A stretch of 64,000 nucleotides of DNA, from positions 14,027,501 through 14,091,500 of the forward strand of contig CP016211.1 of assembly GCA_001931535.1 (NCBI GenBank), in the 5' to 3' direction. The DNA is from Minicystis rosea (GTDB taxonomy: Bacteria; Myxococcota_A; Polyangia; Polyangiales; Polyangiaceae). Every line of letters begins with the position of its first letter. The first letter of the stretch is position 1. The notes beneath the pieces were generated by a model. The model had not been told where the DNA came from. It made no database searches and saw only the letters and a list, made by a program, of their open reading frames with translations. Below are positions 45,615-55,240 of this stretch, in pieces. The position numbers were made by a program, and so were the translations under genes.

Positions 45615-46442
45615 TCAGCGGGGCATGATGCCTTTTGCGTGGGCGGCGATGACGTCGAAGAGGTCGGGCCGCACGGCGAAGACATCGTTGTGGTGCCCAC
45701 CTTCCACGGTCACGAGCTTCGCGGAGGGGATCGCTTTCGCCAGCGTTTGCCCCATGTCGTAGGGGATCACCTGATCGAGATCGCCGTGGATCACCAGGGT
45801 GGGAACCGTGATCTTCGCCGCCTTGCCGAGGGTGTCGAAGCGATCGCCGATGAGGATCGACGTGGGCAGAATGGGCACGATGCGGCCGGCGACGCGGGGG
45901 ATCGAGGTGTAGGGCGCGATCAGCACGAGGCCCGCGCCGAGCCCGCGCGCCGCCATCTCGGAGGCCACCCCGGTGCCGAGCGAAATGCCCGAGAGCACGA
46001 CGCGCTCGCGCGGCACGCCCTCGGCCGCGAGCATCGAGAGCGCCGCCTCGGCGTCGCGATAAAAGCCCGCTTCGCTCGGCGATCCAGGCGCCGATCCATA
46101 GCCGCGATACTCGACGAGGAGGACACCGAGGCCGCGCCTCCGCAACGCGAGGCCGAACGACATCTCCGTGCGCAGCGTCTCCGCGTTGCCGTGGAAATGG
46201 ACCACCGTGGGCGCGTCCGGCGGGGCGGGGAAATGGATCGCGGGCACCGTGATCCCGTCGCTCGCGTGGATCTCGCGCAGCACCGCGCCCGGCGGCGGCA
46301 CGGCCGCGTCGTCGTGCGGCGCGGGGTAGAGCACGGCGCGGTATGCGAGACAGCCGGCCGCGCAGAGGAAGGCATAGAGACCGGCGATGACGAAGAGCAG
46401 CATCTTCGCGAGTCGGGGCGTGCGGTGAGGGAGCGATCCCAT
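45615..46442 (-). CDS. Membrane-anchored alpha/beta hydrolase (ABHD13/Bem46-like)
   Basis: A 275-aa protein with an N-terminal membrane anchor (about 13-34, MLLFVIAGLYAFLCAAGCLA) and an alpha/beta hydrolase domain. Family marks: oxyanion HFHGNAETL, VEYRGYGSAPGSPSE, nucleophile elbow LSGISLGTGVA (Ser in GISLG), Asp near IHGDLDQVIPYD, and His in GGHHNDVF. The whole set is that of the Bem46/ABHD13 group of serine hydrolases, whose substrates are poorly known. ATG at 46442. Confidence 0.9.
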   Translation of the reverse strand: MGSLPHRTPRLAKMLLFVIAGLYAFLCAAGCLAYRAVLYPAPHDDAAVPPPGAVLREIHASDGITVPAIHFPAPPDAPTVVHFHGNAETLRTEMSFGLALRRRGLGVLLVEYRGYGSAPGSPSEAGFYRDAEAALSMLAAEGVPRERVVLSGISLGTGVASEMAARGLGAGLVLIAPYTSIPRVAGRIVPILPTSILIGDRFDTLGKAAKITVPTLVIHGDLDQVIPYDMGQTLAKAIPSAKLVTVEGGHHNDVFAVRPDLFDVIAAHAKGIMPR

Positions 46443-46516
46443 GATGCGCCTTCGAAAGGAGCGTGCGTTTCTTTCGTGGGGTGCGCCGAGTATGCTCGCG
46501 CCCCGGAGGTCCGGCG

Positions 46517-47098
46517 ATGGGAATGGATTGGCTCAAGGGGTTGGTGGGGTCGAGCGATCAAATGGTGCCGGCGGGGCAGGCCATTCCCGGCGCCGCGCCG
46601 TACGGTGCGCAACCGGGCTATCCCGCGCCGGGTGGGCCGCAGTACGGAGCACCGCCGCCCGCCTACACGCCGCCGGGCGCGCCGCAGTACGGAGCGCCGC
46701 CGCCCGCGTATCCGGCTCCGGCCGGGCAAGCGTATGCCACGCCTCCGGGCGCGGCCCCGCAAGGCCCGCCGGTAGGCGGCACGCCGTCGAGCCCTGGGGC
46801 TTGGGGCGCGTCCCCGCCTGCGTTCACGCCGCCGGGATCCACCACCGTGCAGAGCCCTGCTCCGGCGCAATGGGGGGGCGCGCCGGCGCCCGCGCCGGGC
46901 GGTGATGCGGCCGCGCACATCGCCGCGCTCGAGAAGCAGTGCGCGGAGCTCCGCAAGGACGTCGACTCGATCGCGCTCTTCGCGCGCACGCTCCTCGCGG
47001 TCCTCGAAGAGAAGCAGCTCGTCACCGAAGCGCAGTTCGTGGAGACCAAGCGCAAGCTCGATCTCCTCGACGGCAAGCTCGACGATCGCATCGGCTGA
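46517..47098 (+). CDS. Pro/Gly/Tyr-rich protein with C-terminal coiled coil
   Basis: A 193-aa protein. After MGMDWLKGLVGSSDQ comes a low-complexity region of GAPPPAYTPPGAPQYG-type units (about 20-130). A C-terminal helix of about 60 residues follows (HIAALEKQCAELRKDVDSIA, LARTLLAVLEEKQLVTEAQF), likely a coiled coil for oligomerisation. No signal peptide. GGAGG 7 bases before ATG 46517 settles the start. 9 bases before the downstream esterase gene, so probably in an operon. Function unknown. Confidence 0.8.
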   Translation: MGMDWLKGLVGSSDQMVPAGQAIPGAAPYGAQPGYPAPGGPQYGAPPPAYTPPGAPQYGAPPPAYPAPAGQAYATPPGAAPQGPPVGGTPSSPGAWGASPPAFTPPGSTTVQSPAPAQWGGAPAPAPGGDAAAHIAALEKQCAELRKDVDSIALFARTLLAVLEEKQLVTEAQFVETKRKLDLLDGKLDDRIG

Positions 47099-47107
47099 AG
47101 GATCGCG

Positions 47108-48082
47108 ATGCCCATCGTCACGCGCTTCCTCTCCGCCCTCGCAGGGACGGCGGTGGATCGCATGCGCCGCGGCCCGCTCCGGCCCTCGTGGTCGTTCATG
47201 TTCGAGGCGTCGATCGCGTTCCTGCGCCGCACCGGCAGGCTCGCCAGCGGCCGCCCGCCGCTCGAGCAACGCGCCGTGTGGGAAGCCCTGCGCCCGCCGC
47301 CCGATCCGGTGATGAAGCGCGTGCGCCGCACGCCCGTGGACGCCGGCGGCATCCCCGCCGAATGGTTCGAGCCCATCGACGGCCACGGCGACGCCGTCGT
47401 GCTCTTCCTCCACGGCGGCAGCTTCATCTACGGATCGATCGCCTCGCACGCCGAGATGATCGCGCGCATCGCCCTCGCCGCCGGGGCGCGCGTCCTCGCG
47501 CTCTCGTATCGCCTCGTGCCCGAGGCCGTCTTTCCCGCGCCGATCGACGACACCCTGACCGCGTATCGATGGCTCCTCGGCCAAGGCGTGGCGCCGGGCC
47601 GCATCGTGCTCGCGGGCGACTCGGCGGGCGGCAACCTCAGCCTCGCCGCGCTGCTCGCGATGCGCGATCGCGGCGAGCCGCTCCCCGCCGGCTCGGTCCC
47701 CATCTGCCCGTGGGTGGACCCGCCGCGAACCGGCGGCTCGCTCGACGAGAACCAGCGCTTCGACTGGGGCTTCGCCGATGATTTCGCGAAGTGGTGCGCC
47801 TTCTACGCCGGTGACGCCGACCCCGCGCAGCCGCTCATCTCTCCCATCCGCGCCGATCTCTCCGGCCTCCCGCCGCTCTGCATCCTCTGGGGCGAATGCG
47901 AGATGCTCCGCGATCAAGTGACCGAGCTCGTCACCCGCGCACGCGAAGCCGGCCTCGACGTCACCGCACAGGAGCACCCCGACATGGTGCACAACTGGCT
48001 CACGCTCCACGCCCTCACCCCCGAAGCCGAGCGCGCCTTCACCACCATCGGCTCCTTCGTGAAACGCGTGACCGCGGGCTGA
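47108..48082 (+). CDS. Alpha/beta hydrolase, acetyl-esterase / HSL family
   Basis: A 324-aa esterase of the hormone-sensitive lipase family. Motif HGGSFIYGS (variant of HGGG oxyanion loop), nucleophile GDSAGGNLS, and Asp/His region ILWGECEMLRDQ ... DMVHNW are in order. Such enzymes hydrolyse short-chain esters of small molecules. Also seen: ALSYRLVPEAVFPAPIDDTL, the standard second loop. It is 9 bases after the Pro-rich coiled-coil gene. ATG at 47108. Confidence 0.9.
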   Translation: MPIVTRFLSALAGTAVDRMRRGPLRPSWSFMFEASIAFLRRTGRLASGRPPLEQRAVWEALRPPPDPVMKRVRRTPVDAGGIPAEWFEPIDGHGDAVVLFLHGGSFIYGSIASHAEMIARIALAAGARVLALSYRLVPEAVFPAPIDDTLTAYRWLLGQGVAPGRIVLAGDSAGGNLSLAALLAMRDRGEPLPAGSVPICPWVDPPRTGGSLDENQRFDWGFADDFAKWCAFYAGDADPAQPLISPIRADLSGLPPLCILWGECEMLRDQVTELVTRAREAGLDVTAQEHPDMVHNWLTLHALTPEAERAFTTIGSFVKRVTAG

Positions 48083-48120
48083 GCCACCCGCCTCCCATCA
48101 CTCGCACGAACGCAGCACGC

Positions 48121-48277
48121 GAATCCGCAAAGCGCCGTCACGCCCTTTGCGTTTCTCTTCTCCCGCTCACCCCGAAAGCGAAGCCCGAGCGACGCACCGT
48201 CGTCGGAACGCGAAGACGCAAAGCCCCTCCCGCCTTTTTGCGTCTCTGCGCCTTTGCGTTTTCTTCTTCTCCCGCTC
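48121..48277. repeat. Pyrimidine-rich intergenic repeat, two copies
   Basis: 48121-48168 and 48206-48277 share CGCAAAG, then TTTGCGTTTCTCTTCTCCCG or TTTGCGTTTTCTTCTTCTCC. The second contains TTGCGTCTCTGCGCCTTTGC. This wording (GCGTCTCTGCGCCTTTGCG) resembles an intergenic repeat that I recall in several unrelated bacterial phyla. A shorter related string lies at 51502-51540. The 48083-48294 gap holds no gene. Confidence 0.5.
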
Positions 48278-48294
48278 TCCGTCCCGCCCTGCAA

Positions 48295-49590
48295 CTACGC
48301 CGTCGCCAACGCCGGCAACGCGACGCCGACCCGCGCGCCGCCTTCGCCGCGGTTCGACGCATATGCGCGGCCGCCGTGGGCTTCGGCGATGCGCTTCACG
48401 AGCGCGAGGCCGAGGCCGAGCGAGCCATTCTCGCCGCGGCGGTAGAAGGGCTCGAACACGCGCGCTTCTTCGCCGGTGGCGAAGCCGTCGCCGTGATCTT
48501 CCACCTCGAAGGAGACGTGACCGTTCTCGCGCTTGACCTTGAGCGCCTCGACACCGCCGCCGTGCTTCTTGGCGTTGTCGATCAGGTTCGAGAGCGCGCG
48601 CCCGAGCAATGTCGCGTCGGCCTCCACGCGGATGGGCGCGCCCGCGTCGCCGCCCTCGCGCTCGACGACCAGCGCGGTCGGGTCGGCGCCCGCGCGCTCC
48701 AGCGCGCGCGTGGCGGCCTCCACCGCGTCGAGCGGACGCCGCGACAGCGCCGCGAAATCGAGGCGCGAGCTGGCCAGCAGATCGCCGACGAGCGCATCCA
48801 TCTCCACGACCTCGCGATCGAGATCGTCGAGCGTCTTTTCGCTCGTGCCCTGGCCGCGCGCCATCTCCGTGAGGAGCCGGATGCGCGCGAGCGGCGTGCG
48901 CAGCTCGTGCGACACCGCGGCCAGCAGCTCGCGCTGCTCCGCGAGGTGGCGCTCCACCCGCGCGGCCATGTCGTTCATGGTGATCGCCAGCGCCGCGGCT
49001 TCACCGAAGTGATGGTGCGGGTGGATGTGCACGCGGGCCGCGAAATTGCCGGAGCCGAGCTCCGTCGCCACGCGCGCGAGCTCGCCCATGGGCCGCGAGA
49101 GGCGGCGCGCGATTTTGTGCGACGCGCCCCAGAGGACCATGATCACGACGCACATCGCCATCGCGAACTTGAACGCGCCCCCGCGATAGCGATCGGCGCA
49201 CACGCGCACCTGGCCGAGAGGCGCGCCGTTGCGCGTGACCAGGATCGCGGGCGTGTGCTCGTTCGTCCGGCAAGGCCTCCCGAAGGTGCCGAGCGACGCG
49301 CCGCCCTGGTCTTCGAGCGTGACCGTGACGTCGAGCGCCTGGCTGATGGAGCGCGCCAGCTCGTCGCGATCGGCCGGCGCTTCCCACACCCGCTCGAAGC
49401 GGCCGCCGACGAAGACCTGCACGCGATCGGCCTCGCGCTTCCAGCTCGCGTTCTCGTTGCTGGTGACGGAGAGCGTGGCCGCGACGGCGCACACCGTGAC
49501 CACGATGGTCGCGCCGAACCACATGAAGAGCCGCCGCTGGAGGCGCGCGCGGACGTAGCAGAGCAGGGGATTGAGCGGCCCGCGCCCCAT
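48295..49590 (-). CDS. Sensor histidine kinase, CpxA/EnvZ-like (with HAMP)
   Basis: 431 aa as read. Two membrane segments (about 23-43 and 140-160) flank a periplasmic domain of about 95 residues. HAMP (about 160-215), HisKA with AVSHELRTPLARIRLL, and HATPase with ALSNLIDNAKKHGGG, DHGDGF and GLGLALVKRI follow. It phosphorylates the OmpR-type regulator encoded just upstream. The true N-terminus probably begins at GTG 49718, overlapping the regulator stop (GTGA), with a His/Pro then Gly/Pro-rich cytoplasmic stretch (GPFGPHGRGPFGTPGRG). One G is lacking in the run at 49612-49617, which breaks the frame; ATG 49590 is the fall-back start. The 49591-49700 DNA is a 21-24-bp repeat encoding GRGPFG. 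Confidence 0.9.
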   Translation of the reverse strand: MGRGPLNPLLCYVRARLQRRLFMWFGATIVVTVCAVAATLSVTSNENASWKREADRVQVFVGGRFERVWEAPADRDELARSISQALDVTVTLEDQGGASLGTFGRPCRTNEHTPAILVTRNGAPLGQVRVCADRYRGGAFKFAMAMCVVIMVLWGASHKIARRLSRPMGELARVATELGSGNFAARVHIHPHHHFGEAAALAITMNDMAARVERHLAEQRELLAAVSHELRTPLARIRLLTEMARGQGTSEKTLDDLDREVVEMDALVGDLLASSRLDFAALSRRPLDAVEAATRALERAGADPTALVVEREGGDAGAPIRVEADATLLGRALSNLIDNAKKHGGGVEALKVKRENGHVSFEVEDHGDGFATGEEARVFEPFYRRGENGSLGLGLALVKRIAEAHGGRAYASNRGEGGARVGVALPALATA

Positions 49591-49714
49591 CGGGCCGAAG
49601 GGCCCGCGCCCGGGGGGCCGAAGGGCCCGCGACCGGGGGTGCCGAAGGGCCCGCGACCGTGGGGGCCGAAGGGCCCGAAGGGATGCGGATGCGGCGGGGG
49701 AAAGCGGCGGCCTC

Positions 49715-50401
49715 TCACATGGGCTCCTTCGTCAGCACGTAGCCGACGCCGCGCACGGTCTTGATGAGCCGCGGCGATCGCGGATCGTCGCCGAGCTTCT
49801 GGCGAAGATGGGACACGTGCACGTCGACGGTGCGCTCACCGACGACGACATCGCCGCGGCCGGCCTCGGACAGGAGCGCGTCGCGCGCCACCACGCGACC
49901 AGCGCGGCGGACCAGCGCCACCAGCACATCGAACTCGATCCCCGTGAGCTCCACGCCTTTGCCGCCGATGGTGACGGTGCGGCCGGGGACGTCGATGGCG
50001 ATGTCCCCGGCCACGAGCCGCTCGCCGGTGACCTCCGGCCGGGCGCGCCGGAGGACGGCGCGGATGCGGGCCAGCAGCTCGCGCGGGCTGAAGGGCTTGG
50101 CCACGTAGTCGTCGGCGCCGAGCTCGAGGCCGACCACGCGATCCGTCTCGTCGCCCTTGGCGGTGAGCATCACGATGGGGATGTTGCTCTTCGATCGGAT
50201 GCGCTTGCACACCTCGATGCCGTCCATGCCCGGCATCATGACGTCGAGCAGCACCGCGTCGAACGTCCCGCCTTCGAGCGCCGCGAGCCCCTTTTTCCCA
50301 TCGGATGCGATGGTGACCGTGAAGCCGTTTTGGTCGAGGTAGCTCGCGAGCAGGTCGTGCAGGCGGGTGTCGTCGTCGATGAGCAGGAGGCGAATGGCCA
50401 T
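49715..50401 (-). CDS. OmpR-family response regulator (CpxR-like)
   Basis: A 228-aa two-domain regulator. The receiver (about 1-115) has the acidic pair in LLIDDDTRLHDLLASYL, phosphorylation site DAVLLDVMMPGMDG, conserved Thr in IVMLTAKG, and Lys in YVAKPFSPRELLAR. The winged-helix DNA-binding domain (about 130-228) shows VELTGIEFDVLVALVRRAGR, VVGERTVDVHVSHLRQKLGD and LIKTVRGVGYVL. It overlaps its kinase gene as GTGA (49715-49718). ATG at 50401 (MAIRLLL) is chosen; one three codons earlier is possible. Together with the Spy/CpxP-like gene close upstream, the set resembles an envelope-stress system. Confidence 0.95.
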   Translation of the reverse strand: MAIRLLLIDDDTRLHDLLASYLDQNGFTVTIASDGKKGLAALEGGTFDAVLLDVMMPGMDGIEVCKRIRSKSNIPIVMLTAKGDETDRVVGLELGADDYVAKPFSPRELLARIRAVLRRARPEVTGERLVAGDIAIDVPGRTVTIGGKGVELTGIEFDVLVALVRRAGRVVARDALLSEAGRGDVVVGERTVDVHVSHLRQKLGDDPRSPRLIKTVRGVGYVLTKEPM

Positions 50402-50416
50402 GAGGTCCATTCGACT

Positions 50417-50608
50417 TTACCAGCGCGCGAAAGGATCGTCCTGGGGAGCGGCGTTGGGGTTTTTGGCGGCCTCGGCGCAGATGTGGGCCACGTGCCGTTC
50501 CAGGGCGTTGCGGCGGGCGTGGGCGCGGCAGCTGATGCCAGCGAGGGCGGAGCCGTATCCGCCGATCGTTCCGAGCGCCAAGAGGGTGATGAGCAGACGT
50601 CGTCGCAT
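50417..50608 (-). CDS. Small exported protein
   Basis: A 63-aa protein with an N-terminal signal (MRRRLLITLLALGTIGGYGS, then ALAG) and a short basic/helical mature part (CRAHARRNALERHVAHICAE). AAGGAG with 7-base spacing before ATG 50608 supports translation. It sits between the Spy/CpxP-like gene and the response regulator (15 bases before the regulator), all on the minus strand, so it likely belongs to the same envelope-stress operon. Function unknown. Confidence 0.75.
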   Translation of the reverse strand: MRRRLLITLLALGTIGGYGSALAGISCRAHARRNALERHVAHICAEAAKNPNAAPQDDPFARW

Positions 50609-50699
50609 GATGAATCTCCTTGAAAACCAGGTGTTCGGGGGCCGGCGGCCGGCTCCTTTGCCGGCCGCGCGCGGCGGAGGCTCGTCGGTCTCGTGTCTT

Positions 50700-51350
50700 C
50701 TAGAGGGACGCCTGCCCGCCCCAGGGGCCGCGGAAGAAGCCCGGCCCCGACTCGATCAGGCTCGCGAGCTCGGCGCGCTGCTTCTCGTCGAGCGCGTCGT
50801 GCACCTTGGCCAGCGCGCCGATGGTGGCCTTGCGCAGGCTCTCCATCGCCACGTCGTGCCGCGCGAACATCTCGCCGAAGAGCACCTCGTCGATCGCGGG
50901 CGAGCGCATGGCCTTGGCGAGATCGGCCCGCGACGCCCGCGCCTCACCGCGCGCCTCGCGTGCGGCCGCGCGCACCTCGTCGATCGCCTCCCGGATCACC
51001 TTCTCCTGGCCCGGCGTCGTGGCGAGCCGGCGGAACAGCCCATGAAGCAGCACGCTCGGTCCACCCCAACCGCCGCCGAAGCCGCCGTGCTCGCGATATC
51101 CGCCCCATCCGCCGTGATGACCGCCCCATCCACCGTGATGACCGCCCCATCCACCGTGATGGCCGCCGTGCTCGCGATATCCGCCCCAGCCGCCGCCGTC
51201 CCAGCCTTCACCGCAACCGCCGCCGTACCGTCCATAGCCTCCGCCGCAACCGCCCCCGTATCCATAGGCCGCCCACGCGCGGCGGCGGCCCCAGCGCAAG
51301 GTCTTGATCAAGCCGATGAGGCACAGCGTGCCGATGACAAATCCGAGCAT
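50700..51350 (-). CDS. Spy/CpxP-like periplasmic heavy-metal-sensor-type protein with Gly/His repeat
   Basis: A 216-aa protein. One N-terminal membrane segment (about 2-18, FVIGTLCLIGLIKTLRW) is followed by a Gly/Tyr/Trp/His stretch with repeats GGHHGGWGGHHGGWGG (about 30-98). A helical C-terminal domain (about 105-205) has the Spy/CpxP look (IREAIDEVRAAAREARGEAR, RKATIGALAKVHDALDEKQR). Spy-type proteins bind unfolded or metal-stressed proteins and feed back on a CpxAR pair. The His clusters could bind metal. DNA under the repeat is 18-21 bp tandem. ATG at 51350. Confidence 0.8.
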   Translation of the reverse strand: MLGFVIGTLCLIGLIKTLRWGRRRAWAAYGYGGGCGGGYGRYGGGCGEGWDGGGWGGYREHGGHHGGWGGHHGGWGGHHGGWGGYREHGGFGGGWGGPSVLLHGLFRRLATTPGQEKVIREAIDEVRAAAREARGEARASRADLAKAMRSPAIDEVLFGEMFARHDVAMESLRKATIGALAKVHDALDEKQRAELASLIESGPGFFRGPWGGQASL

Positions 51351-51598
51351 GGTGTTCGTCCTCCGCGGGCCGCGTTCTCGTGGGTGCGCCCCGACGCGAG
51401 CCAGGATGCGAAGCGACTGCAAAGGAGCGACGCGCCTCGGCGTGAAGAAAGGTTAAGAGCCCGGGTCCGACCACGATGCGCGAGCGCCGACACGTCATGG
51501 CCGCGTTGCGCAAAGGACGCAGAGATCAGCGCTTCTTCGCGTGCTCACGGAAATTCCTGGCGGAACTTCCAGCGCCCGGCACTAGAGTCGCCCCCGAC

Positions 51599-52735
<1,137 letters not shown>

Positions 52736-52910
52736 TCGGCGCTCGCGATGGGACGACGATTGCGTCGCGAGCGGCTGCCGAGCAGCCCTCGGTGATGTCG
52801 AGGGACGAAAACCGACGCCGCGCGGCAGCAAGGGTCGTCACATCTCCACCGTCCAGCACGCCGGCCCGATACGGCAGCACGCCGCCTGGCCCTGAGCTAA
52901 GCTCGGCCTC

Positions 52911-53063
52911 GTGAAGAAGATCATCCGCGAGATCCTGGTCCTGCTCTGGAAGGCGCTGCGGCTCGTCCTGTGGAAGTGGCTCCGTCCGATGCTCGGCCGG
53001 ATCGTGCTCTACACGGTCCTCGCGGTCGGGCTCGTGATCCTGCTCATCACGATCATGCGTTGA
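52911..53063 (+). CDS. 50-residue hydrophobic small membrane protein
   Basis: GTG at 52911 opens a 51-codon frame: VKKIIREILVLLWKALRLVL, then WKWLRPMLGR, and a membrane segment IVLYTVLAVGLVILLITIMR ending at TGA. The design (basic amphipathic start, one clear membrane helix) is that of a small membrane protein. Codon use matches the genome. It is too short for usual prediction limits. No ribosome binding site is obvious, and the next gene is far away. Role unknown. Confidence 0.6.
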   Translation: MKKIIREILVLLWKALRLVLWKWLRPMLGRIVLYTVLAVGLVILLITIMR

Positions 53064-53164
53064 GCCGCGCCCCCTCCGGGGCGCGCTTTCCTTTCGACGG
53101 TCGACGCGCCGGGATTCTCGGCGTCGCCGCGCACGCGCTGCGCCCCGCCGCACGCGCGCCGATG

Positions 53165-53330
53165 ATTTGAGCTCCAACGAATGGGCTTCGGTCCGGCGCG
53201 CATCGGTGCTCGTGAGCGCCGCGCAAACCGGTGGTTTGAGCTCCAACGAGCGTGCCGTGCTCCGGTCATGCATCGGCGCGCATCGGTGCTCGTGAGCGCC
53301 GCACATCGATCGTTTGAGCTCCAACGATCT
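53165..53330. repeat. Three copies of a TTTGAGCTCCAACGA repeat
   Basis: TTTGAGCTCCAACGA occurs at 53166, 53235 and 53313. Between them is a partly repeated spacer (GCGCATCGGTGCTCGTGAGC, present twice), giving units of about 70-78 bp. The core matches the copies at 7070-7140. The 53064-53398 gap holds no gene. Confidence 0.7.
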
Positions 53331-53398
53331 CGTCGAGACCCAGCACGCGCCTGGCGCGCCTCACGCGAACGCGAGGCGGCGCGCAGCGCGCGGTCACG

Positions 53399-54115
53399 TC
53401 AATCGATGGAGACGGAGACCTTGGAGGCGTAGCTCCCGGGGGAGGGGAACTTGAGGGCGGAGAGGGCGTTGACGACGCAGGAGACGGCGGCCTCGCCGCG
53501 CTCGTCGGCGCTGGAGACGCCGATGGAGGTGGGCTTGCCGTCGGTGTCGACGTAGAAGGTGGCCTTCAGGCCCTTGGTGCCGGCTTGCTTGCGGCACTGC
53601 GCGAGCGTGCCTTTGGCGTTCTTGTAAGGCGCGCCGAGCTGCTCGGGGGACCACGAAACGGGCGGGCGCTCGTCGCCGCCGGGGGCGAAGCTGAAGGTCT
53701 TGTCGGCGAGGCCCTCGCCGCCTTCGGGGTGCGGCCAGGTCACGTTCTTGAGCACGCCGAGCATGCAGGCCTCGGTGTCGCGATCGCCGAGGTTCGAGTC
53801 CTTCACGTAGGCCCAGCGGGTGCCGCCGTCCTTCGTGATGCGCACGGCGAGGTGCACGTCGCCGGCCATGTACGGCACGCGCTCCACGCCCTTCGCGTAG
53901 CACTCGGTGAGCTTGGCGTTCGCCCGCGCGAAGGCCACCGTGACCTTGGCCTCGTCGAGGCCGCCGATCTCGCTCTCCATCGAGGGACCGCCGCGCCGGC
54001 GCCCTTCATCGCTCGCCGTCTCGGCCTTGGGCGCTTCTGCGGGCGGAGGCGGCGTGCTGCACGCCGAGAGCCCCATCATCGATGCTGCGACGACAATATC
54101 GAATGCGCGACGCAC
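53399..54115 (-). CDS. Lipoprotein with AgmX/TonB-like C-terminal domain
   Basis: A 238-aa lipoprotein. With GTG 54115 as start the signal reads VRRAFDIVVAASMMGLSAC, with GAGGGAG 8 bases upstream; an ATG seven codons earlier (54136) is less likely. After a Pro/Ala linker are two similar repeats with Cys: KLTECYAKGVERVPYMAGDV ... ACMLGVLKNVTWPHPEGGEG, and TLAQCRKQAGTKGLKATFYV ... SCVVNALSALKFPSPGSYAS. This is the AgmX/PglI (TonB-like) C-terminal pattern seen in gliding-motility and adventurous-motility-linked proteins of myxobacteria. It may act in the envelope. Function not established. Confidence 0.8.
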   Translation of the reverse strand: MRRAFDIVVAASMMGLSACSTPPPPAEAPKAETASDEGRRRGGPSMESEIGGLDEAKVTVAFARANAKLTECYAKGVERVPYMAGDVHLAVRITKDGGTRWAYVKDSNLGDRDTEACMLGVLKNVTWPHPEGGEGLADKTFSFAPGGDERPPVSWSPEQLGAPYKNAKGTLAQCRKQAGTKGLKATFYVDTDGKPTSIGVSSADERGEAAVSCVVNALSALKFPSPGSYASKVSVSID

Positions 54116-54271
54116 CAACACGTCTCCCTCGTTCATGCCTCGTGAATCGAGACGATATCGTGTCTATCGGCTTTTCTTCGGGAAGCCAGCCACATTGGTG
54201 GACGGCGGAGCGGGGCGGCCAACGTTGTTTAGGCGCCCACGAAGGATGCGAAAGGAGCCCTTTCCGAGGGC

Positions 54272-55240
54272 TCAAAAAGATCCAGTGGCGCTGAGACCGG
54301 CGAAGCCGGGGCCGATGGCGGGGACCAAGGCGGGTTTGCGCTCGTCCTGCTTGGGCGTGCCGCGCGTCGAGAGCACGAAGAGCACGACACCCGTGGCCAG
54401 CGCGGCGCCGCCGACGCTGAGGCCGACGGTGGAGACGAGGGCTTTGGTCTTGGCGGAAGCGAGCTTGTCCTGACCACCATTGCCGTTCGGACAAGCATTC
54501 TGCGGACAGAGCGTGTCGAGCTTGCTCTTGTCGCTCATGGCGAGGCCGCCCATGACGCCGCCGAGCACGAGGCCCGCGACACCGAGGCCGCCGACCGCGA
54601 AGGCCGCCGGACGGAGCGGGCTCGTGGGCGTGGGCTTGGCGGTGAGGCCCGGGATGGTGACCGTGCGATTGTCGTTCTTGTCGCCGACGGTGACCGTGGT
54701 TTGCCAGACTTCGTATCCGGGCGCCGTGGCCTCGATGACGTGCGGGCCGGGATCGACGTTGACGGGGCCGCCCAATTCGGCCTTGGAGACGTCGTTGCCG
54801 TCGCGCCGGACGATGAGGCCGGGGACGTCGGTCGTGGTGTTGATTTGCAGCTTGGAGAGGACCTTCTCCAGCTCGTCGGCGCGGTGGGTCGCGGCCTTCT
54901 CGCCGTCCGGATTGCCGAGCTTCTTGAACTCGACGGTCAGCTCCCGATAACGCGCCCACGCCGAGGCCGTCTGGCCTGCTTGATCATGGCATTTGGCGAG
55001 CGCGATGAGAGAGGCAATCTTGGTGTTGTCGAGACGCCGGCTCTCGAGGAACTTGGGACAAGCATCCTTGTAGTTCTTGGCGTCGAGCTGCTTCAGGCCC
55101 GCGTCGTAAAGGACTTGTGCCTTTTGCACCGACTCGGGATCGGGGCCGGCCGCAAACACGGTAGCCGTCGTGAACAGCAGCGCTGGGACGAGGCCCGCGG
55201 AGGAGAGCAGTTTGCCGGACGTTTTCATCATTGGATTCAC
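54272..55240 (-). CDS. Secreted TPR/PEGA protein paired with a Ser/Thr kinase
   Basis: A 322-aa protein. The signal peptide (MKTSGKLLSSAGLVPALLFT, then TATVFAAG) is followed by TPR-like helices (AQVLYDAGLKQLDAKNYKDA, LIALAKCHDQAGQTASAWAR). A PEGA-type beta domain (LQINTTTDVPGLIVRRDGND, GPHVIEATAPGYEVWQTTVT) comes next, and two membrane-like segments (about 212-233 and 270-292) before the end GFAGLSATGSF. GTG at 55240 overlaps the kinase stop as GTGA (55237-55240), so the two are coupled. It is an intact paralogue of the frame-broken gene at 30741-31739. Confidence 0.85.
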   Translation of the reverse strand: MNPMMKTSGKLLSSAGLVPALLFTTATVFAAGPDPESVQKAQVLYDAGLKQLDAKNYKDACPKFLESRRLDNTKIASLIALAKCHDQAGQTASAWARYRELTVEFKKLGNPDGEKAATHRADELEKVLSKLQINTTTDVPGLIVRRDGNDVSKAELGGPVNVDPGPHVIEATAPGYEVWQTTVTVGDKNDNRTVTIPGLTAKPTPTSPLRPAAFAVGGLGVAGLVLGGVMGGLAMSDKSKLDTLCPQNACPNGNGGQDKLASAKTKALVSTVGLSVGGAALATGVVLFVLSTRGTPKQDERKPALVPAIGPGFAGLSATGSF

